DNA from: Streptomyces sp. DSM 15324
GTDB lineage: Bacteria > Actinomycetota > Actinomycetes > Streptomycetales > Streptomycetaceae
Direction of reading: 5' to 3'
DNA: 64,000 nt
Assembly: GCF_001514285.1 (NCBI RefSeq)
Contig: NZ_KQ949031.1
Span: forward strand, 62,001 to 126,000
Part shown: positions 1-8,520 of the stretch, one piece after another
Position numbering within the stretch: position 1 is the first letter of the stretch
Layout of the letters: every line of letters begins with the position of its first letter
Translations under genes and position numbers: made by a program
Notes under the pieces: model-generated
The model's input: only the letters and a program-made list of their open reading frames with translations
Databases searched by the model: none
Told to the model about the DNA's origin: nothing

Positions 1-7
1 GATCGCG

Positions 8-31
8 TCGACGAACGGTTCGACGAACGGT
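8..31. repeat. Perfect 12-bp tandem direct repeat
   Basis: The unit TCGACGAACGGT occurs twice back to back. One reading frame through it (bases 2-61) ends in TAG and could be the tail of an upstream gene (reading ...STNGSTNGRG...), but there is too little sequence to call a gene. The remaining bases up to 146 hold only the leader of the next gene. Confidence 0.4.
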
Positions 32-146
32 CGGGGGCTACGCCGATCGGGCGGCCCGTAGGGAGCGGCGGAGCGGTCCGTCCGGGGGCATGCGCTAGGA
101 GTGAGGCGTGCGTAAATATGACAATCCATCAGAAATGGGGTGACCC

Positions 147-1304
147 ATGATCGTCGCACGCAGGCACGCGGTGGCGCTGGCCGTGACCGCCCTCCTCGCC
201 GCCGGCGCCGCATGCCAGGCCCATGAGCGGGAACGTCAGCAGCCCCAGCGCCCCGGGCCGCCGGCCGCCTCCGCCGCCCGCGGCTTCACCCTCGTGGCCT
301 CCGGCGACATCCTGCCGCACAGCTCGGTCGTCGAACGCGCCCAGTTCGACGGGGGCGGCACCGGTGACGACTTCCGCCCCATGCTCACGGACATCGCACC
401 CGTCGTCTCCCGGGCCGACCTGGCCCTGTGCCAGCTGGACACCGTCTTCGGCGCGAACGGCCTCTACAGCGGCGCCCCCGTCTTCCGGTCCCCGCCCGAG
501 ATCGCGCAGGCCCTCGCCGCCACCGGCTACGACGGCTGCTCCACCGCATCCGACCACAGCCTCGACGACGGTGCCGCCGGGGTGCAGCGCACCCTGGACG
601 CCCTCGACGGCGCCGGCGTACGGCACGCGGGCACCGCCCGCTCCCAGGCCGAGGCCGACGCGGTCACCCTGCTGCACGCCGGCTCCGCCGAGGTCGCCCA
701 CCTCGCCTACACCTACGGCACCGCCTCCCCGCTGCCCGCGGACCAGCCCTGGAGCGTCCACCTCGCCGACGAGCACCGCATCCTCGCCGACGCCCGGGCC
801 GCCCGGAAAGCGGGCGCCGACGTGGTCGTCGTCTCCGTGCACGCGGGCACCCCGTGGCAGGACGCCCCCGACGAGCGGCAACTCGCCCTGGCCCGCGCCC
901 TCACCGCCTCCCGTACGGCCGGCCGCCCCGACGTCGACCTCGTCCTCGGCACCCACGCCCACGTCCCGCAGGCGTACGAGAAGGTCAACGGCACCTGGGT
1001 CGTCTACGGCCTGGGCGACCAGATCGCCGGAGAGATGAGCGGCAACCAGGGCACCGAGGACCCCCGGGGCAACGAGTCCACCGTCGCCCGCTTCACCTTC
1101 GCCCCGCCCGCGCAGCCCGGCGGCCGCTGGAAGGTGGCCAAGGCGGAGTTCCTGCCGCAGATGTTCGACGTCGACGCGGGCCGGGTGGTGAACCTCAACC
1201 AGGCGCTCGCCCGGGGCGCGGGGGTCCAGGGTGTACGCGACCGGATCAGGGACGTCGTCCTCAGCCGGGGCGCGGCCAAGGACGGCCTGGTGATGGCGGA
1301 GTAG
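147..1304 (+). CDS. CapA-family secreted lipoprotein (metallophosphatase fold)
   Basis: 385 aa. The N-terminus is a lipoprotein signal peptide with the lipobox LAAGAAC and the lipidated Cys at residue 23, so the protein is probably anchored outside the membrane. The mature part reads as a CapA/PgsA-type protein, with SGDILPHS near residue 50 and the later metal-ligand motifs VSVHAG and GTHAHVPQ. CapA relatives take part in capsule or poly-gamma-glutamate handling, but most Streptomyces members have no proven substrate. The ATG is preceded by a GGGGTGA-type ribosome site. The gene converges on the universal stress gene with about 40 bp between them. No capBC partner lies nearby, so a true polyglutamate role is doubtful. 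Confidence 0.85.
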   Translation: MIVARRHAVALAVTALLAAGAACQAHERERQQPQRPGPPAASAARGFTLVASGDILPHSSVVERAQFDGGGTGDDFRPMLTDIAPVVSRADLALCQLDTVFGANGLYSGAPVFRSPPEIAQALAATGYDGCSTASDHSLDDGAAGVQRTLDALDGAGVRHAGTARSQAEADAVTLLHAGSAEVAHLAYTYGTASPLPADQPWSVHLADEHRILADARAARKAGADVVVVSVHAGTPWQDAPDERQLALARALTASRTAGRPDVDLVLGTHAHVPQAYEKVNGTWVVYGLGDQIAGEMSGNQGTEDPRGNESTVARFTFAPPAQPGGRWKVAKAEFLPQMFDVDAGRVVNLNQALARGAGVQGVRDRIRDVVLSRGAAKDGLVMAE

Positions 1305-1344
1305 CCGTGCACCCGCCCGCCCGAAGTCCCGCCGGGCCGGACCG

Positions 1345-1830
1345 CTACGGCACCACCGTCACCGGCCACCGCCCCGCCTTCACCAGCCGCACCGCGACCG
1401 ACCCCACGATCCGGTGCCCGGCCTGCTCGGAGGCGCCCACCACCACCGCGTCGGCCTTGAGCTCGTCCGCGGCTCGCACCAGTCCCGTGTACGGGTCGCC
1501 GTGGAAGGTGTGGAACTCCCAGCGCACGTCGAATATCCCGCGCAGCCGCTCGGCGGACTCCCGGATCTGCGCGATCAGGTCCTCGGCGATCTGCCCGGTC
1601 GTCTCCGTGACCGGCACCCCGAAGGCCGCCCCCGCCGCCATCACCGGCTGCACGTACACCACGGCGAGCAGCGCGTGCTGGCGGCGGGCCAGACCGCTCG
1701 CGTAGGCCGCGGCCCGCAGGGAGGAGTCCGAGCCGTCGACCCCCACCAGGACGACCTTGGGGCCGTCCGTGCCCCGCTCGAACGGCTCCGAGGGCTCCCG
1801 CGCAGGCTGGTGCGCATGCTGTTCCGTCAC
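1345..1830 (-). CDS. Universal stress protein (UspA family)
   Basis: 161 aa, the usual length for a single-domain Usp. After a charged, disordered 25-residue N-terminus, the fold starts at VVLVGVDGSDSS, the typical first strand and nucleotide-contact loop. Near the C-terminus GASEQAGHRIVGSVA resembles the ATP-binding G-2x-G-9x-G-S/T loop, although its spacing is not exact. Cytosolic; such proteins bind ATP or other nucleotides and modulate dormancy or stress responses. It stands alone on the minus strand between two envelope genes and does not appear to be in an operon. Confidence 0.85.
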   Translation of the reverse strand: MTEQHAHQPAREPSEPFERGTDGPKVVLVGVDGSDSSLRAAAYASGLARRQHALLAVVYVQPVMAAGAAFGVPVTETTGQIAEDLIAQIRESAERLRGIFDVRWEFHTFHGDPYTGLVRAADELKADAVVVGASEQAGHRIVGSVAVRLVKAGRWPVTVVP

Positions 1831-2127
1831 GGCCCGAGGCTATCGGAACCCCCGGCTCCGCCCACCGCCCGGCCCGGGCAGCCGCCGTTCGACGGCGGCC
1901 CCCCCGGGTGTTCCCACAGCCGGTACCCGAGTGCCCTGCCGCAGGCTGACCTCCCACTCCCTGCTCGCGGCGGGCGGCGGGCGGCGGCCTCGGCGAGGGA
2001 ACTCGACGAGGACGTCCTCGGCGCCGTGCGCCGCCGCAACGCCCGGGACCGACCGGCGCTGCGCCGGAGGGTGGAATCGTGTGACCGGTGCGGTGCGGGC
2101 GGGGCCGGACGGGCGACTGATGAGTGC

Positions 2128-2967
2128 ATGAAGAAGGATCAGTTGTTCACACGGCGCCGGATCCTGCTCCTTGGCGTCACCGCCGCGGCCGGGGCGGCCG
2201 GAGCCGCCGGACTGCTCGCCGCGGGAGACGACGAACCGGCCGACGGCGCCGCGGGGCCGGCCGCCGGCACCCCGGGCCGCCCCGCGATGAAAGCCTCCGC
2301 CTACCGCCTCCAGCCCCTCACCGGCTACGGCCCCCCGAGCGCCGCCCCCGACCGGGTCCCGGTCCGCAGCGAACCGCTGATGAGCCTGTCCGGGCGCGGC
2401 CGCAGCATGGTGCTGACCTTCGACGACGGCCCCGACCCCCGCTACACGCCGCAGATCCTCGACACCCTCGCCCGCTACGGCGTCCGCGCGATGTTCTTCG
2501 TGTGCGGGGAGATGGCCGTCGACCACCAGGACCTGCTGGCCCGGATGGCCGACGAGGGCCATGTCGTGGGCAACCACACCTGGTCCCACCCGCTGCTCAC
2601 CACCCTCTCCCGCCGCCGGATCCGCTCCGAGATGACCCGCACCAGCGACGTCATCGAGACCGGCTACGGAGAGCGCCCCCGCTGGTTCCGCGCCCCCTAC
2701 GGCGCCTGGAACCGCGCCGCCTTCCAGCTGGGCTCCGAACTCGGCATGGAACCCCTCGCCTGGACCGTCGACACCCTCGACTGGACCACCCCCGGCACCC
2801 GCAGCATCGTCGACCGGGTCGAGGAGGGCGCCGGCCCCGGGGTCGTGATCCTCTCGCACGACGCCGGCGGCGACCGCTCCCAGAGCGTCAGGGCCCTGCG
2901 CCGCTACCTGCCCCGGCTGCTGGACTCCGGCTACGAGATCACCGTGCCCCGGTGGCAGCACACCTGA
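2128..2967 (+). CDS. Secreted polysaccharide deacetylase (NodB domain, CE4)
   Basis: 279 aa from the ATG at 2128. The same frame stays open far upstream, but that part is out-of-frame noise over the stress gene. The N-terminus FTRRRILLLGVTAAAGAAG looks like a TAT-type signal. The NodB domain has all five CE4 motifs: TFDDGP (97-102, metal and catalytic Asp), NHTWSHP (metal His), RAPYG, the DTLDWT tryptophan motif, and ILSHD. It should remove N-acetyl groups from peptidoglycan, chitin or a surface polysaccharide outside the cell. It converges on the sortase gene with less than 30 bp between them. Confidence 0.9.
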   Translation: MKKDQLFTRRRILLLGVTAAAGAAGAAGLLAAGDDEPADGAAGPAAGTPGRPAMKASAYRLQPLTGYGPPSAAPDRVPVRSEPLMSLSGRGRSMVLTFDDGPDPRYTPQILDTLARYGVRAMFFVCGEMAVDHQDLLARMADEGHVVGNHTWSHPLLTTLSRRRIRSEMTRTSDVIETGYGERPRWFRAPYGAWNRAAFQLGSELGMEPLAWTVDTLDWTTPGTRSIVDRVEEGAGPGVVILSHDAGGDRSQSVRALRRYLPRLLDSGYEITVPRWQHT

Positions 2968-2995
2968 ACCGGGCCGCCCGCCCGGCCGGGGCCGC

Positions 2996-3667
2996 TCAGC
3001 GGACCTCGACCAGGCGGGCGAAGACGACGACGTTCCCGTCGTACCCGTTCGCCTTCGAGAAACCGCCCCCGCAGGTGATGACCCGCAGTTCGGGGGCGCC
3101 CTTGGAGGCGTACACACGGTCGCCGGGGAAGTTGTTCTTCGCGAAGACCTCGATGCCGTAGATCTCGAAGACCGCCGTCTTCCCGTCCTGGCGTGCCACC
3201 TCGACGCGATTCCCCTTCTTCAGGGCGCCGAGTCCGTAGAACACGGCGGGGCCCAGCTTGTTGTCGACGTGGCCGACCACGACCGCCGTCCCCTTCTCGC
3301 CGGGCGACACGCCCCCGGTGAACCAGCCCGCCAGGTTGGGGTCCTCCGGCGGCGGTGCACCCACCCAGCCGTCCGCGTCCAGTCCCACCGGCATCACCGG
3401 CGCGTTCACCGAGATGGCGGGGATCATCACCCGGTCCGGCTGGGCGAACGGCAGCGCGGCCGGCGCCCGGCCCAAGGTGCCGGTGGCGGTGCGGCTGTCC
3501 GGCGCCGCCGCCGCGGCGGGCTGCGGCGGGCCGATGTCGAACTCCCCCGAACCGTTGCGGATGAGCGCGAGACCGGTCAGCAGAACAAGCGCTATCACTC
3601 CCCAGGGAGCACGCTTGCGCTGCCGCTCCTCCTCTTCCGCCCGCTCGGACAGGTGGTAACCGGACAT
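2996..3667 (-). CDS. Class F sortase
   Basis: 223 aa if started at the ATG at 3667, which has a good AAAGGGG ribosome site; an in-frame ATG at 3715 would add 16 residues. One N-terminal membrane anchor (about residues 22-36) follows a charged cytoplasmic stretch and leads to the sortase beta-barrel. The catalytic set is visible: His133 in VVGHVDN, Cys199 in VITCGG and Arg218 in VFARLV. Class F enzymes are the short actinobacterial sortases that cut a sorting motif and attach proteins to the wall. The divergent neighbour at 4003 and the paralogue at 4705 are small secreted proteins that probably form one surface module with it. Confidence 0.9.
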   Translation of the reverse strand: MSGYHLSERAEEEERQRKRAPWGVIALVLLTGLALIRNGSGEFDIGPPQPAAAAAPDSRTATGTLGRAPAALPFAQPDRVMIPAISVNAPVMPVGLDADGWVGAPPPEDPNLAGWFTGGVSPGEKGTAVVVGHVDNKLGPAVFYGLGALKKGNRVEVARQDGKTAVFEIYGIEVFAKNNFPGDRVYASKGAPELRVITCGGGFSKANGYDGNVVVFARLVEVR

Positions 3668-4002
3668 GCGGCAATCCCCTTTCGACACGGCCGTCGCCGT
3701 GTCCCTTTCGCGCATATCAGAACGCTAAGTCCGCCACCGGGAACCGGCGACGGCTCACGGGCGAACGGGTGGCGGGCCCGCCGTTCGGTGCGCCATCCGA
3801 GTCGCCGCCCGGAGGATTTTTCTGACGGTCCGTGACCTGCGGCGATGGGTGATCGCGCGCTCGTCCCCCGGCGTGTCCGCTCACCAGGACGGACCATCGC
3901 CGAAATGCGGGCGCGTGCACGGCATCTGAGGGTCGTTGCGGGAGGCGTTCTCTCGCCGACAGACCGGGGACGGGACCCGGGGCGCCTTCCGCGGAGGATC
4001 AC
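3668..4002. promoter_or_regulatory. Divergent promoter region, sortase / secreted protein
   Basis: 335 bp separate the sortase start from the start of the small secreted protein. I see no convincing ORF here and no clear -35/-10 pair. A GGAGG site sits just before the ATG at 4003. Presumably it carries both promoters. Confidence 0.35.
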
Positions 4003-4518
4003 ATGCGCACCACCAGTCTTCGGAGAGTCTCGACGGCCTCGGCGGTCTCGGCCGCCGCGGTCGCCGCCCTGGGCCTCGGCGCCCCCGTGGCCGTCGCGCG
4101 CGACGGCATGAACGTCAGCCCGAGCAACATCGTCGTGCAGCCCAGCGTGATCGCCCGGGGCGGCCAGATCACGGTGACCGTCGACGGCTGCCCGCAGGGC
4201 GGCACCATGACCTCGGACGCCTTCGGCACGGCCACCCTCACCGCGATCGACGGCGTCAACCAGAGCGCCCGGGGCACCGCGACCATCAGCAACAACGCCC
4301 GCCCCGGCAGCTACGACCTCACCGTGACCTGCTCCGGCCGCACCCTGGTCAGCCCCCGCGCCTTCACCGTGCTCGGCGGTGTCCGCGGCGGTCTCGGCGG
4401 CAGCAGCTCCACCGGCGCCACCCCCACCGACATCGCCATCGGCGGCGGGCTCGTCGCCGCCGCGGTGGCCGGCGGCGGGCTGTTCTGGATGCGCCGCCGG
4501 GCCGAACGCCGCGTCTGA
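4003..4518 (+). CDS. Small secreted protein with C-terminal membrane anchor, sortase-linked
   Basis: 171 aa. A classical signal peptide (about 1-32) is followed by a beta-rich Ig-like region that starts MNVSPSNIVVQPSVIARGGQ and carries two cysteines (CPQGG and VTCSG), probably a disulfide. A Gly/Ser/Thr linker follows, then a C-terminal hydrophobic segment (about 143-163) with an RRRAERR tail. There is no LPXTG or LAXTG motif, so this may be anchored by its own membrane segment. It diverges from a class F sortase and is a paralogue of the gene at 4705. Such proteins are common beside Streptomyces sortases but have no established function. The AGGAG ribosome site supports the start. Confidence 0.8.
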   Translation: MRTTSLRRVSTASAVSAAAVAALGLGAPVAVARDGMNVSPSNIVVQPSVIARGGQITVTVDGCPQGGTMTSDAFGTATLTAIDGVNQSARGTATISNNARPGSYDLTVTCSGRTLVSPRAFTVLGGVRGGLGGSSSTGATPTDIAIGGGLVAAAVAGGGLFWMRRRAERRV

Positions 4519-4660
4519 GACCGGGGCGCAGTATCTGAGACGGGGCGCGGTGTCCGGGACCGGGCGCCGCGTCCGGGACGGGGCGTGTTGTCCGTGACGG
4601 GGGCGCCGCGTCCGAGAGCCGAGTCCGAGGCGCCGAGTCCGAGGCGCGTTCACCCGCCGC
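4506..4660. repeat. Degenerate ~20-bp GC-rich tandem repeats
   Basis: From the last codons of the upstream gene onward, variants of GAGACGGGGCGCGGTGTCCG repeat about five times. Shorter GAGTCCGAGGCGC units then repeat until about 4650. The copies drift in sequence and no frame through them looks like a protein. Confidence 0.55.
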
Positions 4661-4673
4661 GTCGCGCACGGTC

Positions 4674-4709
4674 CCTGACGGCACCGCCCACCCGGGCGGT
4701 GCCGTCAGG
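4674..4709. terminator. Bidirectional terminator between convergent secreted-protein genes
   Basis: A perfect 16-bp stem (CCTGACGGCACCGCCC and its complement) closes a 4-nt loop. There is no long U tract, as is normal for actinobacteria. The right arm contains the stop codon of the minus-strand gene. Confidence 0.85.
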
Positions 4710-5235
4710 CCGTGTCCGCGCCCCCGCGCCGGCGCGCGAGGTGGTACGCCGTGCCGACCGAGCCCACGATCAGCGCGGCCCCCAGCCCGATCTGCCGCAG
4801 GTCGAACCCGGCGACGGTGCCGCCCTCGCCGGCCCGGACCCCGTGGGGGAGCGGGAAGGGCGTCGGGACAGGCTCGTGACCGGCGGCGACGGTCAGCTCC
4901 TTGACGGCGCTGAGACCGCCGCAGGTGAACGTCACCCGGTACACCGCCCCGGGCCTCGCGTCCCGGTCGACCAGCGTCACCGCCGACGTGGAACCCCGGG
5001 GGACGGTGACCGCGTCGAACACCGCCGAGGTGACCGTCACCGAGCCCTTGCAGCCGCTGACCTCGCGGTCCACCAGCAGCGTCACCTGGCCGCCCGCCGC
5101 GACGGTGGAGGGCAGGACCCGGTATCCCTCGGACATGACGTAGTGGCCGTCGTCGCTCGCGACGGCGGCCGGGGCGGTGAGGGCCAGGGCGGCCGCGCCC
5201 AGCAGGGCGGCCGAGGCGACGCGTATCGCGCGCAT
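4705..5235 (-). CDS. Small secreted protein with C-terminal membrane anchor, paralogue of the gene at 4003
   Basis: 176 aa. Signal peptide about 1-26 (AALALTAPAAVASD). A beta-rich domain follows with the same layout as the protein at 4003, including GGQVTLLVDREVSGCKG and VTFTCGG as the two-cysteine pair. A linker and a C-terminal transmembrane helix (about 143-163) come next, with an ARRRGG tail. No sortase motif is visible. The two paralogues converge on one strong terminator, and the sortase is divergent from the first copy. The ATG at 5235 has a GGAGG ribosome site. Function unknown; a surface-structural or adhesion role is only inferred. Confidence 0.8.
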   Translation of the reverse strand: MRAIRVASAALLGAAALALTAPAAVASDDGHYVMSEGYRVLPSTVAAGGQVTLLVDREVSGCKGSVTVTSAVFDAVTVPRGSTSAVTLVDRDARPGAVYRVTFTCGGLSAVKELTVAAGHEPVPTPFPLPHGVRAGEGGTVAGFDLRQIGLGAALIVGSVGTAYHLARRRGGADTA

Positions 5236-5399
5236 GGGGGTTCCTCCGGTCTTCGAGGAGCCTGGGCGGACCTGTTCCGCTCGTGCCGTGAATGCACCTC
5301 GATGACCGAAACGCTAGGAACGGCTGTACGCCCGCGCGATCGCAGTAGCGCGAACGGGGCACGGATGTGGGCCGCCCGGGGGACGGCGTTCCCGCGAGC

Positions 5400-5437
5400 G
5401 GGGGACGGCCCCGGCGTGGCGGCCCGGTCCGTCCCCC
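5400..5437 (-). terminator. Possible terminator of the DUF4239 gene
   Basis: The 9-bp arms GGGGGACGG and CCGTCCCCC, with a 20-nt GC-rich loop, lie about 10 bp beyond the stop of the minus-strand gene ending at 5448. Confidence 0.4.
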
Positions 5438-5447
5438 CGGCGGTGCG

Positions 5448-6212
5448 TCAGCCCCCGGCGTTCGGGAACAGATGCAGGAAGGGTTCGGCGGATGCCGCGA
5501 TGCCCCGGCTGTAGGGCGCGTCGAAGTCCCAGATGAGGAAGAGCAGGAAGGCGATCAGGGCGGAGAACAGCCCGGCGAGGACCAGCTCCCGGGGCGTGCG
5601 CCTGATCTGGAGCGCGAAGACCATGCCGATGGTGATGACCCCGCCCGCCAGCAGCCCGAACCACACCACTCCGGGCATGGTCGCCCCGGTCGAGCCGGCG
5701 CGGGCGTTGCGTGCCTGGTCCGCGGCGGCCATCTGGTCCAGGAGCGGCTGGTAGGCCTGCGCCTGGAAGTCGTTGGCGGGCTGGTAGTCGGTGACGTCGA
5801 CCCGGACCTTCTGCAGGAGCTCGTCCCCGCGCTCGGTCACCTCGCCCCGGTCGGCCATCGCCTTCCACTCCGTGGTGACGACGTGTCCGACATAGGCGTT
5901 GACGTCCGCCCGAATCCGGTCGCGGACCTCGGGCGGATACACCCGCACCCGCTCCGAGATCTCGTGCAGCGCCTGGGCCTCGGCCTGGACGTGGTCCTCG
6001 GCGCCGCCCCGCGCGTCCCAGACCCCGGCGATGGCCAGGCCCAGGACGATGGCGTACACCACGCCGATCCACATCGTCATGTACTCGATGACGTCCGGGG
6101 TCTCGGACGGGTCCTCGTCCTCGGCGGCCGAGCGGTGCCGCAGAAAGGTCACGGCGATGACGACCACGCAGGCGGCGAGCATCGCGAGGGTGAGAACAAG
6201 CCATTCCGGCAA
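5448..6212 (-). CDS. DUF4239-type integral membrane protein
   Basis: 254 aa. There are two N-terminal transmembrane helices (about 2-22 and 45-65) and two more after about residue 178, separated by a roughly 110-residue soluble domain rich in charged helices. This is the layout of DUF4239 (bestrophin-like) proteins, whose role is unproven. Translation most likely starts at TTG (6212), because an AGGAGG ribosome site lies 6-7 nt upstream and no ATG fits. The proline-rich gene ends 21 bp upstream on the same strand, so the two are probably co-transcribed. Confidence 0.8.
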   Translation of the reverse strand: MPEWLVLTLAMLAACVVVIAVTFLRHRSAAEDEDPSETPDVIEYMTMWIGVVYAIVLGLAIAGVWDARGGAEDHVQAEAQALHEISERVRVYPPEVRDRIRADVNAYVGHVVTTEWKAMADRGEVTERGDELLQKVRVDVTDYQPANDFQAQAYQPLLDQMAAADQARNARAGSTGATMPGVVWFGLLAGGVITIGMVFALQIRRTPRELVLAGLFSALIAFLLFLIWDFDAPYSRGIAASAEPFLHLFPNAGG

Positions 6213-6233
6213 GACATGCCTCCTGGATCGGCG

Positions 6234-6890
6234 CTAGCGGGGCCGCAGCGCGGCGACGGCGGCCAGCGCGGGCACGGTGATGAGCAGGACGTAGGTGACC
6301 GGGGGAGTGCGCTCACCGGCCGGTCGGGGGCGTGGCTGGGAGTGGTACTCCGGGTAGCTCACGGGGGTCACCGAGGGCCGCGGGGTGGGCCGGGGCGGTG
6401 TCGGTTTCGGCGTCGGTCTCGGCGGGGCGGCCGGCCGGGCCGCGGGCGCCGCCGGTGCGGGCGGCGGGGGCGTCGGCGCGGGCCTCGGTCTGAGGGGCGG
6501 CTTCGGAGGCGGGGTGGGCCTGGGGGCCGGTTTCGGCCGGGGGCTCGGTTTCGGCGGCGGGGTGGGCTCGGGCTTCGGCGGGGGCGGCGGGGGCGTCGGG
6601 ACCGGGCACGCCGTGGGCATCACGGGCTTCGGGAACGCCGGCGCCTGCGGGAAGTCCGGCCCGTCCGGGAAGGCCGGTGACGTCGGCGGCGTCGGCCAGG
6701 AGTGGCTCCGGCCTCCCGCCACCGCCACCGCCGAGGTGCCGCCCTCGCCCGTGGAGGCGTACGCGCACGCGTCGGCCGCGGCCACCCCGGCCGGCGCGGC
6801 CGCGAGGAGCCAGGCCGCCGCCATCAGGGACAATACCCGGGCGACGAGGGCGGATCGGGTCGGTTCGGGTCCATGCACGACCGAGATCAT
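6234..6890 (-). CDS. Proline-rich secreted protein with C-terminal membrane segment
   Basis: 218 aa. An N-terminal hydrophobic signal (about 14-38) precedes a short region with one Cys. A roughly 100-residue spacer follows, made of PTPP, PKP and PRP repeats, which suggests an extended wall-spanning rod. The last 20 residues are hydrophobic and end in RPR, consistent with a membrane anchor. No catalytic domain is seen. No ribosome site is evident before the ATG at 6890, so a leaderless or later start is possible. It is the first gene of a pair with the DUF4239 gene. The repetitive composition means the function cannot be inferred. Confidence 0.65.
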   Translation of the reverse strand: MISVVHGPEPTRSALVARVLSLMAAAWLLAAAPAGVAAADACAYASTGEGGTSAVAVAGGRSHSWPTPPTSPAFPDGPDFPQAPAFPKPVMPTACPVPTPPPPPPKPEPTPPPKPSPRPKPAPRPTPPPKPPLRPRPAPTPPPPAPAAPAARPAAPPRPTPKPTPPRPTPRPSVTPVSYPEYHSQPRPRPAGERTPPVTYVLLITVPALAAVAALRPR

Positions 6891-7188
6891 GCGGTGCGCC
6901 GCGCCCCCCTACGCACCCGATGGCCCCGATTGCCCCGAACGGGGGAAGTGCGCGCCCGAAGACGGGGCGGGCACCTGTGCGCGCGTCCCCCTCGGGTACA
7001 GGTGTACGACCCCGCGGCCGGCCCCCGTGTCCGGCGCGCACGTCCCCGGAACGCCCCCGATCACAGGCCTCGGAAAGATTTTTGTGCCGCGTTTGAACAC
7101 AACGACCGCCCCCATGCGTACCCAGTGCCGTGCGGCGGCGCAGCAGGGCGCTGCGAACACCCTTAGGACTATCGGGGAGTTGTTGACG
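6891..7188. promoter_or_regulatory. Divergent promoter region before the SCO0930-type lipoprotein
   Basis: 298 bp without a credible gene. A GGAAAG hexamer followed by a relatively T-rich stretch lies near 7073-7090 and could be a promoter element. A GGGGAG ribosome site lies at 7174-7179. No palindrome of note was seen. Confidence 0.3.
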
Positions 7189-8193
7189 ATGAAGACCTCC
7201 TGGCGGAGCGCCTCACTCGTGTTGAGCGCTGTGGGCATGCTGGCGCTGACGACGGCGTGCGGTCAGGAAAGCGGCACGTCCGCGTCCAGCCAGAACGTCG
7301 GTGCGACGGCCCAGGCCGGCGGCATCGCGGGTGTCGGCAGCGGTATCGGCGGCGTCGGGACCGGTGTCGGCGCGTCGGCCGGTGCGACCGACCCGGCCGG
7401 CACGGCCGGTGCCGACGCCGGCGCCGGCGCCCAGGGCGCCACCGCGGGCGAGTTGGCGATCTCCACGAACGCCCAACTCGGCAATATCCTGACCGACTCG
7501 AAGGGCATGACCCTCTACCGCTTCGACGCGGACACCGCCGAGCCGCCGAAGTCGAACTGTGACGGTGACTGCGCCACCACCTGGCCGCCGGTCTCCGCCG
7601 ATGACGTCTCCGCGGGCGACGGCATCGACAAGTCGCTGCTCGGCGAGGTCACCCGCTCCGACGGCACCAAGCAGCTCACGGTCGACGGCTGGCCCGCGTA
7701 CTACTACGCCAAGGACGCCAACGCCGGTGACACCAGCGGCCAGGGCGTGGGCAACAAGTGGTTCGCGCTGGCCCCCGACGGCAAGAAGGCCAAGGCCGAC
7801 TCGGCGTCGGGTTCGGGGTCGGCCTCCGAGGGTCTCTCCGTCCGCAACGACCCCAACCTCGGCAAGATCGTCGTCGACAAGAACGGCATGACGGTCTACC
7901 GCTTCCTCAAGGACAAGGCGTGGCCCAAGCCGGTGTCGAACTGCAACGACGCCTGCCGTGACAAGTGGCCCATCGTCGACCCGGTGGACTTCTCCCAGAC
8001 CAAGGGGATCCAGGAGAAGGGCTACATGAACTTCACCCGGTCCGACGGCGACAAGCAGCAGACCATCAACTGCTTCCCGATCTACACCTTCTCCGGTGAC
8101 AAGTCCCCCGGCGACATCAACGGTCAGGGCGTCGGCGGCACCTGGTACGCCGTGGCCCCGAACGGAGATCTGGTCGGCGCGCCCAAGCAGTAG
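7189..8193 (+). CDS. SCO0930-family secreted lipoprotein with two repeat domains
   Basis: 334 aa. A lipoprotein signal (LALTTAC, Cys about 25) precedes a roughly 60-residue Gly/Ala/Thr-rich linker. Two copies of the COG4315-type lipoprotein domain follow. Each begins with an LGNI/LGKI...G-MT-YRF strand and has a paired-cysteine SNC...C..WP motif, then ends with GQGVG..W-A-AP-G. The start is the ATG at 7189 with a GGGGAG ribosome site; the frame is open further upstream only by chance. In S. coelicolor the eponymous lipoprotein lies next to rmdA, as it does here. Biochemical role unknown; it is probably a membrane-surface redox or binding protein. Confidence 0.88.
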   Translation: MKTSWRSASLVLSAVGMLALTTACGQESGTSASSQNVGATAQAGGIAGVGSGIGGVGTGVGASAGATDPAGTAGADAGAGAQGATAGELAISTNAQLGNILTDSKGMTLYRFDADTAEPPKSNCDGDCATTWPPVSADDVSAGDGIDKSLLGEVTRSDGTKQLTVDGWPAYYYAKDANAGDTSGQGVGNKWFALAPDGKKAKADSASGSGSASEGLSVRNDPNLGKIVVDKNGMTVYRFLKDKAWPKPVSNCNDACRDKWPIVDPVDFSQTKGIQEKGYMNFTRSDGDKQQTINCFPIYTFSGDKSPGDINGQGVGGTWYAVAPNGDLVGAPKQ

Positions 8194-8251
8194 AGATCAC
8201 CTCCCCAGGGCTGATCCCCGCACCTGCTGAACGAGCGCGCCCGACCACTGG

Positions 8252-8284
8252 TCCGCCCCCTCCACGCCGCACGGAGGGGGCGGA
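8252..8284 (+). terminator. Terminator after the SCO0930-type lipoprotein
   Basis: A perfect 12-bp stem (TCCGCCCCCTCC and its complement) with a 9-nt loop, about 60 bp past the stop codon. Confidence 0.8.
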
Positions 8285-8520
8285 TCGCCGTTTCCCGGTT
8301 CATGCCGCGTATGCGTAGACTTTCGCCGCCCTTCAGGCGGCTGTGGAACCTTCCGGGATGCGTCGGGTGCGTCTCGTGGGCCCTTCGGGGATGCCGATCC
8401 GGCACGTGCCGCAGGCAGTGACCGGGAACGGACGGTCAATTTCCGTTTCCACTCGCCCCTTTGGCGGGCGATCAGTAGCCTCAGCTCGAACACCGGATCG
8501 CCTACGCCTTGGAGACAGAG

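Noticed and set aside
118..150. Ten-codon ORF ending in ATGA overlap with the capA-type start
   Set aside because: Short, without a good ribosome site; could be chance.
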